From CAZMSQ01 sp964569025 (GTDB taxonomy: Bacteria; Bacteroidota; Bacteroidia; Chitinophagales; Saprospiraceae): a DNA stretch of 64,000 nt. The DNA is taken from positions 124,001 to 188,000 of the forward strand of contig CAZMSQ010000001.1 of assembly GCA_964569025.1 (NCBI GenBank), given 5' to 3'. The notes under the pieces were generated by a model. The model had not been told where the DNA came from and did no database searches. It worked only from the letters and a program-made list of their open reading frames with translations. The position numbers and the translations under genes are program-made. Below are positions 1 to 7,831 of the stretch, piece by piece (position 1 is the first letter of the stretch; each line of letters starts with the position of its first letter).

Positions 1-433
1 CGGAGAGTTTAAGGAGTGTGGGAATTCGCTTTGGATTAAGCTTGACTGCCTTGTAGAGGGTTTCCAACGCTTTTCTTGAACGGAAATAATCGAGGTAGAT
101 GTCTGCAAGAAAATGCAGGTAGTCAATGTTTGTGCTGTCTAAAGAAAGGGCTTTTTCCATATCCGCGATGGCCTCATCCATTGCCTCACGCTGGTAAAGT
201 GCCTCGGCACGTTTGAAATATAAGGCCGCATTGTCGGATTCTTCCAAAATTCGGGAAGAAAGTTCATCTATCAGCGGATCACCAGTCAGCATAGCCTCCG
301 GTATGGGTTGGGTTTTTGATCCGGGGGAACTGCAGGATGGTGCGAGGGTGGTAAAAAAAATGATCAGCAAAGGAAAAAAGAAAACCTGCTGTTTTATCGT
401 TACTTTGTCTGCGAACATGTGTGAATTCTTCAT
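1..433 (-). CDS. TPR-containing lipoprotein, C-terminus cut by window edge
   Basis: The reverse strand is open from an ATG at 433 to the window edge. The protein starts with a basic/hydrophobic signal segment (residues ~10-30) ending in a serine-rich lipobox with Cys about residue 32, so it is probably exported and lipidated. From about residue 60 it shows helical repeats of TPR type: an ALYFKRAEALY...AIADMEKALSLD unit, then YLHFLADIYLDY...ALETLYKAVKLNP. TPR lipoproteins act as scaffolds; no specific partner can be named. Its start overlaps or abuts that of the divergent PBP2 gene, so the two must share a very compact control region. The family is clear but the exact function is unknown. An alternative start is the Met at 418. 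Confidence 0.75.
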   Translation of the reverse strand, partial: MKNSHMFADKVTIKQQVFFFPLLIIFFTTLAPSCSSPGSKTQPIPEAMLTGDPLIDELSSRILEESDNAALYFKRAEALYQREAMDEAIADMEKALSLDSTNIDYLHFLADIYLDYFRSRKALETLYKAVKLNPKRIPTLLKLS

Positions 434-450
434 CTGTATTTGACACTCCT

Positions 451-2304
451 GTGTATAACGATCTTCATAAAAGCAGAGGGCAAGTTATAAAAATTGTCTT
501 TGTCCTTGCCGCGGTAACCCTTCTTGGCAGAATTCTCTTCCTCCAGCTGGTAACAGATGAGTACAGGAATAAAGCCCAGGCTACGGCCATTCATAAGTAT
601 ATGAATTACCCGGCCCGTGGTGTCATCACTGATCGCAATGGCAATCTGCTTGTTGCCAATGAGCCGGTCTTTGAACTGATGGTCACTGCAAAGCAAATTG
701 ACCCTGCCATGGACACCCTTCGCTTTTGTCAACTCCTCGGTATTTCGAAAGTTGAGTTTGAAAAGGCGATGGACAAGGACTTTCGGAATGATCCGAGGTA
801 CTCCCGTTCTGTACCGTTCGTGTTTCAATCGAGAATACCCGTTGAGACTTATGTCAGGCTACAGGAAAGTCTCTACGAATTTCCAGGGTTCTTCATTCAG
901 ATGAGGAATGTAAGAACTTACCCCAATGCCTCGGCAGCCCATTTACTTGGCTATATCAATGAAGTTGACCAGGCTCGTATTGAGGCTTCTGAAGGGGCAT
1001 ACGTAAGAGGAGATTACATCGGTGTCAGTGGTCTTGAATTGGTGTATGAGAAGGAGCTCAGGGGCGAGAAAGGATTTGATTATGTGCTGAAAGACAATCT
1101 GGGCCGCATTGTTGGTAAGTATGAAGATGAGCATCGAAACAAGCCTGCTATTGGAGGCATTGACTTTCAGACAACACTCGACATAAATCTTCAGCATTAC
1201 GGAGAGACCCTCATGAATGGAAAGGTCGGGGCGATTATTGCCATTTCACCCGACAGCGGACAAATTCTTGCTATGGTCAGCGCCCCTCACTATGACCCGA
1301 ATATGCTGACCATACGTAAGGATAGATCTGACTTTTACCGGAACCTCGTGCAGGATACCCTCAAACCCCTTTTTAACCGAGCGTCAATGGCAAAATATCC
1401 GCCCGGGTCAATCTTCAAAACTGTTGTTGCCCTGCTCGGTCAACAGGCAGGTGTGCTCAACGCTGATGACCCAATTGACTGTGATCTGGGGTATTATTAC
1501 AACGGCCGCCTGTATGGGTGTCATGATCACCCTATGCCCCGTAACATTGCCACAGCAATCCAGCATTCATGTAACTCGTACTTTTTTCAGGTGCTGCGCA
1601 GGCTGGTCGATAAATACGGCTATGAAAACCCTGAAATCGGGCTTGATTCTTTTATCATTTCGCTCCAAAAATTTGGGCTGGGAGCCCCCCTCGGAGCCGA
1701 CATCTCTGCTGAAAGCCCTGGGTTTTTGCCGGACTCCCGGTTTTATGACCGTCTGTATCCCAAGGAAAAGGGAGAATGGCGTTCGCCATATATTATGTCG
1801 ATTGGAATTGGACAGGGAGAGGTCGAGCTTACCACGTTGCAAATGGCCAACCTCGCTGCGATTATTGCCAATAAAGGGTGTTACCATACGCCCCACCTTA
1901 TCAGGAATTTCTCAGATGGAAGGGCACTTCCGGAGGCCTTCCGAAACCAAAAGTGCACTGGTGTCGATACCTCATACTTCCAACCGGTCATTGATGGAAT
2001 GGAAAAAGCTGTGATTTCCGGGACAGCAGGAATTGCAAGAATACCCGGCATCGAGGTGTGCGGAAAAACGGGGACTTCACAAAATCCTCACGGCGAAGAC
2101 CATTCTGTCTTTTTTGCCTTTGCACCAAAAGAGAACCCCCGGATTGCCATTGCGGTCTATGTGGAAAATGGTGGCTGGGGAGCAACCTATGGGGCACCAA
2201 TTGCCTCGCTGATGATTGAAAAGTATCTCAACGGAACCATCTCTCCGCGAAGGAAGTGGCTGGAAAACAGAATGCTCGAAAGCAATCTGATCAGTATGCC
2301 CTGA
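451..2304 (+). CDS. mrdA: Penicillin-binding protein 2 (peptidoglycan D,D-transpeptidase)
   Basis: Class B PBP that cross-links peptidoglycan for cell elongation, anchored in the inner membrane. Numbering is from the GTG at 421. One N-terminal TM helix (~22-42) is followed by a PBP dimerisation domain (YPARGVITDRNGNLL ~63-77) and a transpeptidase domain with all active-site motifs: SIFK with nucleophile Ser330, SCN 383-385 and KTGT 549-552. The length of about 620 residues fits the family. Two GTG starts are possible, at 421 and 451. I prefer 451 because 421 would overlap the divergent lipoprotein gene, and because the product then begins YNDLHKSRG shortly before the TM helix, as in related PBP2s. 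folA follows after 21 bp. RodA and MreC/D are not next to it here. Confidence 0.93.
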   Translation: MYNDLHKSRGQVIKIVFVLAAVTLLGRILFLQLVTDEYRNKAQATAIHKYMNYPARGVITDRNGNLLVANEPVFELMVTAKQIDPAMDTLRFCQLLGISKVEFEKAMDKDFRNDPRYSRSVPFVFQSRIPVETYVRLQESLYEFPGFFIQMRNVRTYPNASAAHLLGYINEVDQARIEASEGAYVRGDYIGVSGLELVYEKELRGEKGFDYVLKDNLGRIVGKYEDEHRNKPAIGGIDFQTTLDINLQHYGETLMNGKVGAIIAISPDSGQILAMVSAPHYDPNMLTIRKDRSDFYRNLVQDTLKPLFNRASMAKYPPGSIFKTVVALLGQQAGVLNADDPIDCDLGYYYNGRLYGCHDHPMPRNIATAIQHSCNSYFFQVLRRLVDKYGYENPEIGLDSFIISLQKFGLGAPLGADISAESPGFLPDSRFYDRLYPKEKGEWRSPYIMSIGIGQGEVELTTLQMANLAAIIANKGCYHTPHLIRNFSDGRALPEAFRNQKCTGVDTSYFQPVIDGMEKAVISGTAGIARIPGIEVCGKTGTSQNPHGEDHSVFFAFAPKENPRIAIAVYVENGGWGATYGAPIASLMIEKYLNGTISPRRKWLENRMLESNLISMP

Positions 2305-2325
2305 TTCGCGGTCAACCCATCTGAT

Positions 2326-2841
2326 ATGCGTGTTTCTGCCATTGTTGCCTGTGATCAAAACCGACTAATTGGCCTCGACAACCAAATACCATGGCACTTG
2401 TCAGGTGACCTCCGGTTTTTTAAGAAAACCACCCTCAATCACCATATTCTGATGGGACGAAAAAGTTTCATGAGTATTGGCAGACCTCTTCCAAAGAGAA
2501 CCAACATTGTCATTACCCGTGATCCGTTTTTTGTGGCAAGCGGCTGCCAGATTGTCCACAGTATCGAAGAAGGCCTTCAACTCGCCCAGGAACAGGGTGA
2601 AGAAGAAGCCTTTATCATAGGTGGTGCTCAGATTTACCAGCAAAGTGAGCCATATTGGGACAGACTCTACCTGACACGGGTAGATGCAGACATTCACTAT
2701 TCAGATCCTTCTGAAGCTGTTTACTTTCCGGATATTGATTTCAAGGACTGGATACTCACAGATCAAAAAGCCTGTCCTGCAGATGATAAAAACGAGTATC
2801 CCTATACAATCTGTTTGTATGAACGAATCACCCCCGTCTGA
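2326..2841 (+). CDS. folA: Dihydrofolate reductase
   Basis: NADPH-dependent reduction of dihydrofolate to tetrahydrofolate in the cytoplasm. The 171-residue product is close to the usual 160-170. Visible landmarks are the N-terminal strand and Met20-type loop (residues ~5-20), IPWHLSGDLRFF with Trp23 and the catalytic acid Asp28, the NADPH-binding GRKSF (44-48), and GG at 99-100 before the NADP-binding helix. It starts 21 bp after the PBP2 stop codon and is probably co-transcribed with it. A CADD-like protein that may supply pABA for folate lies 2.2 kb downstream. Confidence 0.95.
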   Translation: MRVSAIVACDQNRLIGLDNQIPWHLSGDLRFFKKTTLNHHILMGRKSFMSIGRPLPKRTNIVITRDPFFVASGCQIVHSIEEGLQLAQEQGEEEAFIIGGAQIYQQSEPYWDRLYLTRVDADIHYSDPSEAVYFPDIDFKDWILTDQKACPADDKNEYPYTICLYERITPV

Positions 2842-2926
2842 TGGCTCATCATACCTCATCCCATCCATCAGATGGTAATGTCGGAAGAAACGGATTTCTT
2901 ATATTGGCATTCAAACAGCCAGTCGG

Positions 2927-3730
2927 ATGATATCACTCAATTCCATTCTCGTCCCAATTGATTTTTCGGACAACTCCCGTGAAGCATTAAAGTATGCCAT
3001 AGATTTTCTGGGGCCATCAAGTGGGAGTATCACACTGCTCTATGGGTATAAGGTCTACAGCAGTTCAGGGATGTTCATTTCCGTTGAAAAACTGATGAAA
3101 GAAGATGCTGAGCGGGAAATGGATCTTATCATGCGGCATTTCCAGGAAAAACTCCCTGATCACATCTCACTTGACTTCAGGATAATCAGAGGAGAACCGG
3201 TCGATACCATAACAGCCATCGCAGAAGAGGGGGCCTTTGACCTCGTTATTATGGGAACCAAAGGGGCTGGCGGTCTTGAGGAGGTGTTTATGGGAAGTAC
3301 CACAGGGAGCGTCATCAAGCGGATTAACGTGCCACTCATGGCAATTCCTTCAGGGTATGCTTTTCAGTCCATTAATCATATCATTCTCGCTGCTGATGAT
3401 GAAGATTATTCTTCACCAGGTGTATTCGCGCCTCTCCTCAGTATAATCGACCGTTTTTCATCATCATTGGAGGTGCTTCATGTTGGAAATGAGAAAGCCC
3501 CATCTCTTCAGAAATTACCGGATTTGTTGCAGAACACCGCTTTCCAGCTTGTCCATAAACAGGATGGTAATTTCAGTGAGACATTATTCGGAGAAGTGCA
3601 AACCCATGACTCACGGTTAATTGCAATGGTGCGAAGAAACAGAGGGTTTCTATCTAATCTCTTTCACACGAGTGCGACATTGAAAACGGCCTTCCACAGT
3701 CCCGTTCCTCTTCTGATTCTATTTGAATAG
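2927..3730 (+). CDS. Universal stress protein, tandem UspA domains
   Basis: The 267-residue protein holds one complete UspA domain (residues 1-141) and a second, more divergent half (~149-267). The first domain starts with ILVPIDFSDNSREAL and carries the nucleotide-binding signature G-2x-G-9x-G-S (G110, G113, G123-S124). The second half keeps the hydrophobic core and a terminal PLLILFE strand but has lost the glycine signature. It is likely a cytoplasmic ATP-binding stress protein; what it regulates cannot be told from sequence. It lies 85 bp after folA and converges on rlmN with only 8 bp between them. Confidence 0.88.
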   Translation: MISLNSILVPIDFSDNSREALKYAIDFLGPSSGSITLLYGYKVYSSSGMFISVEKLMKEDAEREMDLIMRHFQEKLPDHISLDFRIIRGEPVDTITAIAEEGAFDLVIMGTKGAGGLEEVFMGSTTGSVIKRINVPLMAIPSGYAFQSINHIILAADDEDYSSPGVFAPLLSIIDRFSSSLEVLHVGNEKAPSLQKLPDLLQNTAFQLVHKQDGNFSETLFGEVQTHDSRLIAMVRRNRGFLSNLFHTSATLKTAFHSPVPLLILFE

Positions 3731-3738
3731 GAAACTCC

Positions 3739-4803
3739 CTACTCCTTATTTGCCAATTGCCCACAAGCAGCATCAATGTCTTTGCCACGGCTACGGCGCA
3801 CAGTGACCATGACACCCCGATTGCGCAGGGTTCGCGCGAATGTGTCAATGCGGTCCTCACTCGATTTGGAAAATTTGACACCCTCGACCGGGTTGTATTC
3901 AATGATATTTACGCGGACAGGAAATTGACGCTGACAAAGTCGCGCTAACAAAAGCGCATCTTCCTCACTGTCATTGAAATTCTGAAATGCGATGTATTCG
4001 AAACTCAATCGGTTACGGGTTCGTGCATAGTAATAATCCAATGCCCCCATCAATGCCTCCAAATTATTTTGCGCATTAATTGGCATGATTTGATTTCGCT
4101 TGTCATCATCAGCTGCATGCAGTGACAGCGCAAGGTTGACCCGAACGGCATCGTCAGCAAGCTTTTTGATCATTTTGGCAATACCTGCAGTGCTTATGGT
4201 AATCCTTCGAGGTGACATGCCGAGGCCGTCAGGAGATGTAATCCGGTCTATGCTCCGCAAGACATTTTTGTAGGCAAGCAAGGGTTCTCCCATTCCCATA
4301 TAGACAATATTTGTCAGAGGGTGTTGATACTCTTGTAAGCAATCTTCATTGACCCTTACCACCTGATCATAAATCTCTCCCGGCTCCAGATTACGCACAC
4401 GTTTCATCTTGCCAGTGGCACAAAATGTGCAGGTCAGACTGCAACCAACTTGAGAGGAGACGCATACCGTGTACCGGTTATCTGCTGGAACCGGTATCAA
4501 TACAGATTCAATGAGATGGCCGTCCGAAAGTTTGTATCGGTATTTGATGGTGCCATCCATACTTCGCTGGCGTTTGTCTTCCTCAATGGTGTAAACCCCG
4601 TATTCCGATTCAAGCCGCTGACGAAGAGCCTTGGAAAGGTTTGTCATTTCTTCAAATGAACGGGCACCTTTTTCCCATAACCATTGATAGATCTGACTGC
4701 CCCGAAATTTCTTTTCGCCCCACTCGGTCATCTTCTCCTCAATTTCCGACCGCTCAAGGCCTCGGATGTCAATCCGGTCAGTGGTGTCAAATTCTTTTTC
4801 CAT
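3739..4803 (-). CDS. rlmN: 23S rRNA A2503 / tRNA A37 C2-methyltransferase RlmN
   Basis: Radical-SAM enzyme that methylates C2 of A2503 in 23S rRNA (and A37 of some tRNAs). The CxxxCxxC cluster motif lies in GCSLTCTFCATGKM (about residues 121-128 counted from the ATG). MGMGEPL follows, then a conserved C-terminal Cys in ACGQLA that corresponds to the methyl-carrying Cys of RlmN. The start is placed at the ATG at 4803; the frame also has a TTG three codons upstream (4812). At 354 residues it is of normal length. It converges with the universal stress protein gene and is divergent from the CADD-like gene. Confidence 0.95.
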   Translation of the reverse strand: MEKEFDTTDRIDIRGLERSEIEEKMTEWGEKKFRGSQIYQWLWEKGARSFEEMTNLSKALRQRLESEYGVYTIEEDKRQRSMDGTIKYRYKLSDGHLIESVLIPVPADNRYTVCVSSQVGCSLTCTFCATGKMKRVRNLEPGEIYDQVVRVNEDCLQEYQHPLTNIVYMGMGEPLLAYKNVLRSIDRITSPDGLGMSPRRITISTAGIAKMIKKLADDAVRVNLALSLHAADDDKRNQIMPINAQNNLEALMGALDYYYARTRNRLSFEYIAFQNFNDSEEDALLLARLCQRQFPVRVNIIEYNPVEGVKFSKSSEDRIDTFARTLRNRGVMVTVRRSRGKDIDAACGQLANKE

Positions 4804-5025
4804 ACGATTCAAAACGCGGTATACAGATTATTGGTTTGCTGAGCCGTCTCTTTCTCGCAGTTTGACCTGAGACAGTATTTTTTTCTTTGAAAAAGTAGGT
4901 GGATTATCACAGGATTGCCTATTTTCCCACCGATTGTCTGATTGTCGGACCTGTTCTCTGCGTTCGAAAGGAGGGCACATCTCTGGTTTACATTATTCAT
5001 TTTCACTCAAAATTGGTACAAAATT

Positions 5026-5625
5026 ATGACACATCTCGAAAGACAACTCAACGACATCCTTTCTGCAAAGGATTTGCTTCAGCATCCATTCTATCAGGCA
5101 TGGAGCAACGGAACACTTCCTGCAGACAAACTTCGGGTATATGCCAGAGAATATGGCACTTTCATCGAATTGATTGAGGCGGGCTGGCATGCTTGTCATG
5201 AAAGAGAGATTGCTGCCGTGGAAGCAGAGCACTACGAACTGTGGAAAGGCTTTTCTGGAAGTCTTGGAAATGAAACAATTGAAGCCACAATCAACGAAGT
5301 CAAGGGTCTGACAGGAACTTGCGAAAAGCACTTCAGTGATTACGCCTCCTCTCTTGGTGCGCTCTATGCCTTCGAGGCCCAACAACCAGCTACAGCCACG
5401 TCTAAACTCAAAGGACTTCGTGACCATTATGTCGGCTTGCAGGCTGATGAAACCTATTTCAAGGTCCATGTGGATGATGAAGAAGAGCCAGCTCTGATTC
5501 TCCAGAAAATGGAGGCCCTCCCTCAGGAAGATCAGGATCGTGCAGTAGCTGCTTGCCGGGAAGTAGCTGATCAGCTGTGGAATGCACTAAGCGGCATTAT
5601 GGATGCTGAAATGGCGGTTGCCTGA
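5026..5625 (+). CDS. CADD-family (TenA/heme-oxygenase fold) protein, candidate pABA synthase
   Basis: This 199-residue all-helical protein aligns by eye with chlamydial CADD (CT610), a di-metal oxygenase that makes p-aminobenzoate by cleaving its own Tyr. Shared patterns are HPFYQAWSNG, LxxYAxEYxxF, HYELWKGF, GALYAFEAQ, SKLKGL and TYFKVHVDDE. The self-sacrificed Tyr27 and the Lys152 of CADD appear as Tyr23 and Lys127 (alignment from memory of the family). His69, Glu117 and His148 match metal ligands, but the last His of the CADD set has no counterpart in DDEEEPA. The start is set at the ATG at 5026; the frame opens at 4942 with no supporting family residues before 5026. The gene stands alone between rlmN and moxR. 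Assignment to the fold is firm; the function is inferred. Confidence 0.75.
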   Translation: MTHLERQLNDILSAKDLLQHPFYQAWSNGTLPADKLRVYAREYGTFIELIEAGWHACHEREIAAVEAEHYELWKGFSGSLGNETIEATINEVKGLTGTCEKHFSDYASSLGALYAFEAQQPATATSKLKGLRDHYVGLQADETYFKVHVDDEEEPALILQKMEALPQEDQDRAVAACREVADQLWNALSGIMDAEMAVA

Positions 5626-5641
5626 AAAAATACTAAATACA

Positions 5642-5673
5642 ACACCGGAAGCCATCAATGAGGCTTCCGGTGT
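5642..5673. terminator. Convergent hairpin terminator
   Basis: A perfect 12-bp inverted repeat (acaccggaagcc / ggcttccggtgt) with an 8-nt loop lies between the convergent CADD-like and MoxR genes. On the minus strand it is followed by an A/T-rich run ending in T6, so it can serve that direction as an intrinsic terminator. The plus direction has only a weak T-rich tail. Confidence 0.7.
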
Positions 5674-5721
5674 CTGTTATTCAACAACCCACTCTCCGGA
5701 TCTTGCCGAAACATGGCTCAC

Positions 5722-6834
5722 TTACTCCTCTCCACCTGGTAATTTCGAGAAGTGTTGGAAAGCTTCGTACAGAGATTCCCACCCTTTCCGTGATTGAATG
5801 ACGGTTTCCAGATATTCTTCCCAGATTGTCGCGTCTCGGGTTGGATCTTTTATAACTGCTCCAATGACCCCGGCTGCTATATCTGCCACCTGAATGTGCC
5901 CATCGCCAAAATGGGCAGCAAGTGCCAATGCGCTATTGAGCACCGATATAGCCTCAGCTGTACTCAGAGTACTACCGGGAATTTTCAGCTTCTGCTTACC
6001 ATCAACGGTTTGACCAGCTCGCAGCTCTCTGAAAATGGTAATCAGTTGGCGAACCTCCTCAAGAGGCGGCTCGATAAACGGAATTTCGAGCCTTTTTCCG
6101 AGTTGCTCGACACGGATGCGAACGATATTCACTTCCTCTTCCAACGAACCAGGCAGAGGCAATACCACTGTATTGAATCGCCTCCGGAGAGCGGCTGAGA
6201 GTTCGTTGACGCCTCGGTCGCGATCATTTGCAGTTGCGATGAGATTGAAACCATGCACAGCCTGAACCTCGGTGTTGAGCTCCGGGACAGGAAGGGTTTT
6301 TTCAGATAATATGGTGATAAGGGTGTCTTGCACATCTGACGGAATACGGGTAAGTTCTTCCAACCGTGCAATTTTTCCATCCTTCATAGCCTGCATGACC
6401 GGACTGGCAACGATGGCATGTTCACTTGGGCCCTTGGAGAGAAGCATGGCATAATTCCAGCCATACCGGAGCGCCTCTTCGCCCAGCCCTGCTGAACCCT
6501 GAATAAGGAGCGTAGAATCAAAAGAAATGGCAGCTGCCAAATGCTCAGACACCCAAGTCTTTGCAGTGCCGGGTATGCCAGTAAGCAGTAATGCACGGTC
6601 TGTGGCCAGAGTAGCTACGGCGACCTCCATCAAACGGCGGTCGCCATAATATTTTTGAGAAATCAAAGTGCCGTCTTCCAAAGTGCCGCCCATCAGATAC
6701 GTCACCACTGCTCGGGGCGAAAGTTGCCAGTTCTGTGGTCGGATATGCTGATCTGCCTCTTGAAGGGCCTTCAGTTCATGACCGAAGGCTTCCTCTGCAT
6801 GTGGGCGGAGCACCTGCTGGGTTGTCGCTTCCAT
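5722..6834 (-). CDS. MoxR-type AAA+ ATPase
   Basis: Cytoplasmic AAA+ ATPase of 370 residues. Walker A is GIPGTAKT (86-93), the Walker B-like ARLEEL is at 156-161, sensor 1 is IATAN (199-203), and the arginine-finger region is LRRRF (216-220). The N-terminal part (RPHAEEAFGHEL...LSPRAVVTYLMGGTLEDG) and the stretch VATLATDRALLLTGIPGTAKTW are typical of the MoxR subfamily that I recall being encoded with DUF5682, VWA and SWIM-zinc-finger proteins. Such ATPases work as chaperones or remodellers with a VWA partner. None of these partners is next to it here: downstream is the convergent CADD-like gene, and 21 bp upstream ends a TspO-like membrane protein that probably shares its transcript. Confidence 0.88.
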   Translation of the reverse strand: MEATTQQVLRPHAEEAFGHELKALQEADQHIRPQNWQLSPRAVVTYLMGGTLEDGTLISQKYYGDRRLMEVAVATLATDRALLLTGIPGTAKTWVSEHLAAAISFDSTLLIQGSAGLGEEALRYGWNYAMLLSKGPSEHAIVASPVMQAMKDGKIARLEELTRIPSDVQDTLITILSEKTLPVPELNTEVQAVHGFNLIATANDRDRGVNELSAALRRRFNTVVLPLPGSLEEEVNIVRIRVEQLGKRLEIPFIEPPLEEVRQLITIFRELRAGQTVDGKQKLKIPGSTLSTAEAISVLNSALALAAHFGDGHIQVADIAAGVIGAVIKDPTRDATIWEEYLETVIQSRKGWESLYEAFQHFSKLPGGEE

Positions 6835-6855
6835 AAGAAATTTGATAATAAGGGA

Positions 6856-7701
6856 TTATTGAGTCGTTGTGCGCTTCAACAGACCTGTCGCTCTGGCTAT
6901 GAGTGCGAGAATCAGGATGCCGGCGGAAATCAAGGCAGTCAGTTCGATGAGGGCATCATCAACACTTGTATCTATGTGACGGCGGAAATAAATCGCCACA
7001 ATAGCCCAAACAATGACAAGGCCAAAAGCCACGCTTTGTTTCCGCAAAATATAAAACAGTCCGAGACCCGTTCCAACTGCAATCATGACGCTAGACCAGA
7101 CTGTTTGTGAGAAAATGCTGCCGATCCATCCTGCGCTGACCATCCAGGCAGCAATGTTGGCGATGAGAGCCACGCAAATCCAACCCAGATACAATTCAAA
7201 AGGCAGATATGACCAGAGAGGTGCGTCTTTCCGATAGAGCGTCAGGTGTTCGGTCAAAATAATCAGGCTTGCAAGCAATACAACCATACACAAAACTGAT
7301 ACTCCCGGCATCAATGAATGCCAGGCAAGAATCCACCCAGCGTTTGCCAGGCAACTCAGCCAAAAAAGAGGACTGGCTACTCTGATTGATATGTATGCAT
7401 CCATCCGGTTCAGATAGGCAAACGAGAGAATAACCCACAGAAGCAGAAGGATGTAGATGACACCCCATATGGAAAAGGCCCAACCGGCTGGCACAAATAA
7501 ATTTTGATACAAAAATGATATTTCACCGGTCGTGAGGCCGCCCAATGGCAGGGCATTGGCCATCCAGTTTATAAGGAGCACCCCCGCCAGCGCAAGGGCG
7601 TTTATGACTGCGTAAATCCATGCCGGAGGTATTCTGGAGGCTTTCGAAGTGGGGTCGGTATGTCGTGTCATTCTCTCTTGTTTTCTCTCTAAAGGTGCCA
7701 T
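6856..7701 (-). CDS. TspO/MBR-like tryptophan-rich membrane protein
   Basis: Integral membrane protein with seven or eight predicted helices and many tryptophans. FVPAGWAFSIWGVIY near residues 69-83 is the signature of the long TspO/tryptophan-rich sensory protein relatives found in bacteria and plants. True TspO is about 160 residues with five helices, so this protein of about 270 residues is an extended relative whose ligand (porphyrin or other) is unknown. The start could be the ATG at 7701 or at 7671; the latter has an AGAGAGA stretch just upstream. It precedes the MoxR ATPase by 21 bp and is divergent from the first POT transporter. Confidence 0.7.
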   Translation of the reverse strand: MAPLERKQERMTRHTDPTSKASRIPPAWIYAVINALALAGVLLINWMANALPLGGLTTGEISFLYQNLFVPAGWAFSIWGVIYILLLLWVILSFAYLNRMDAYISIRVASPLFWLSCLANAGWILAWHSLMPGVSVLCMVVLLASLIILTEHLTLYRKDAPLWSYLPFELYLGWICVALIANIAAWMVSAGWIGSIFSQTVWSSVMIAVGTGLGLFYILRKQSVAFGLVIVWAIVAIYFRRHIDTSVDDALIELTALISAGILILALIARATGLLKRTTTQ

Positions 7702-7831
7702 TTTCTATTGGAAGTGTTATGAGAAAAACACGTTTTTTTGTGAAATTGGGAATTACGACAGACATTTCCTGACAGGATATTTTTCTTTGCAGGGAAACTT
7801 CCAAATTATTTTCTACGAAACTCAAGTTCGC

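Noticed and set aside
7649..7831. N-terminal extension of the first POT transporter frame
   Set aside because: It overlaps the divergent TspO-like gene start and lacks family features; the ATG at 7832 fits the POT N-terminus.
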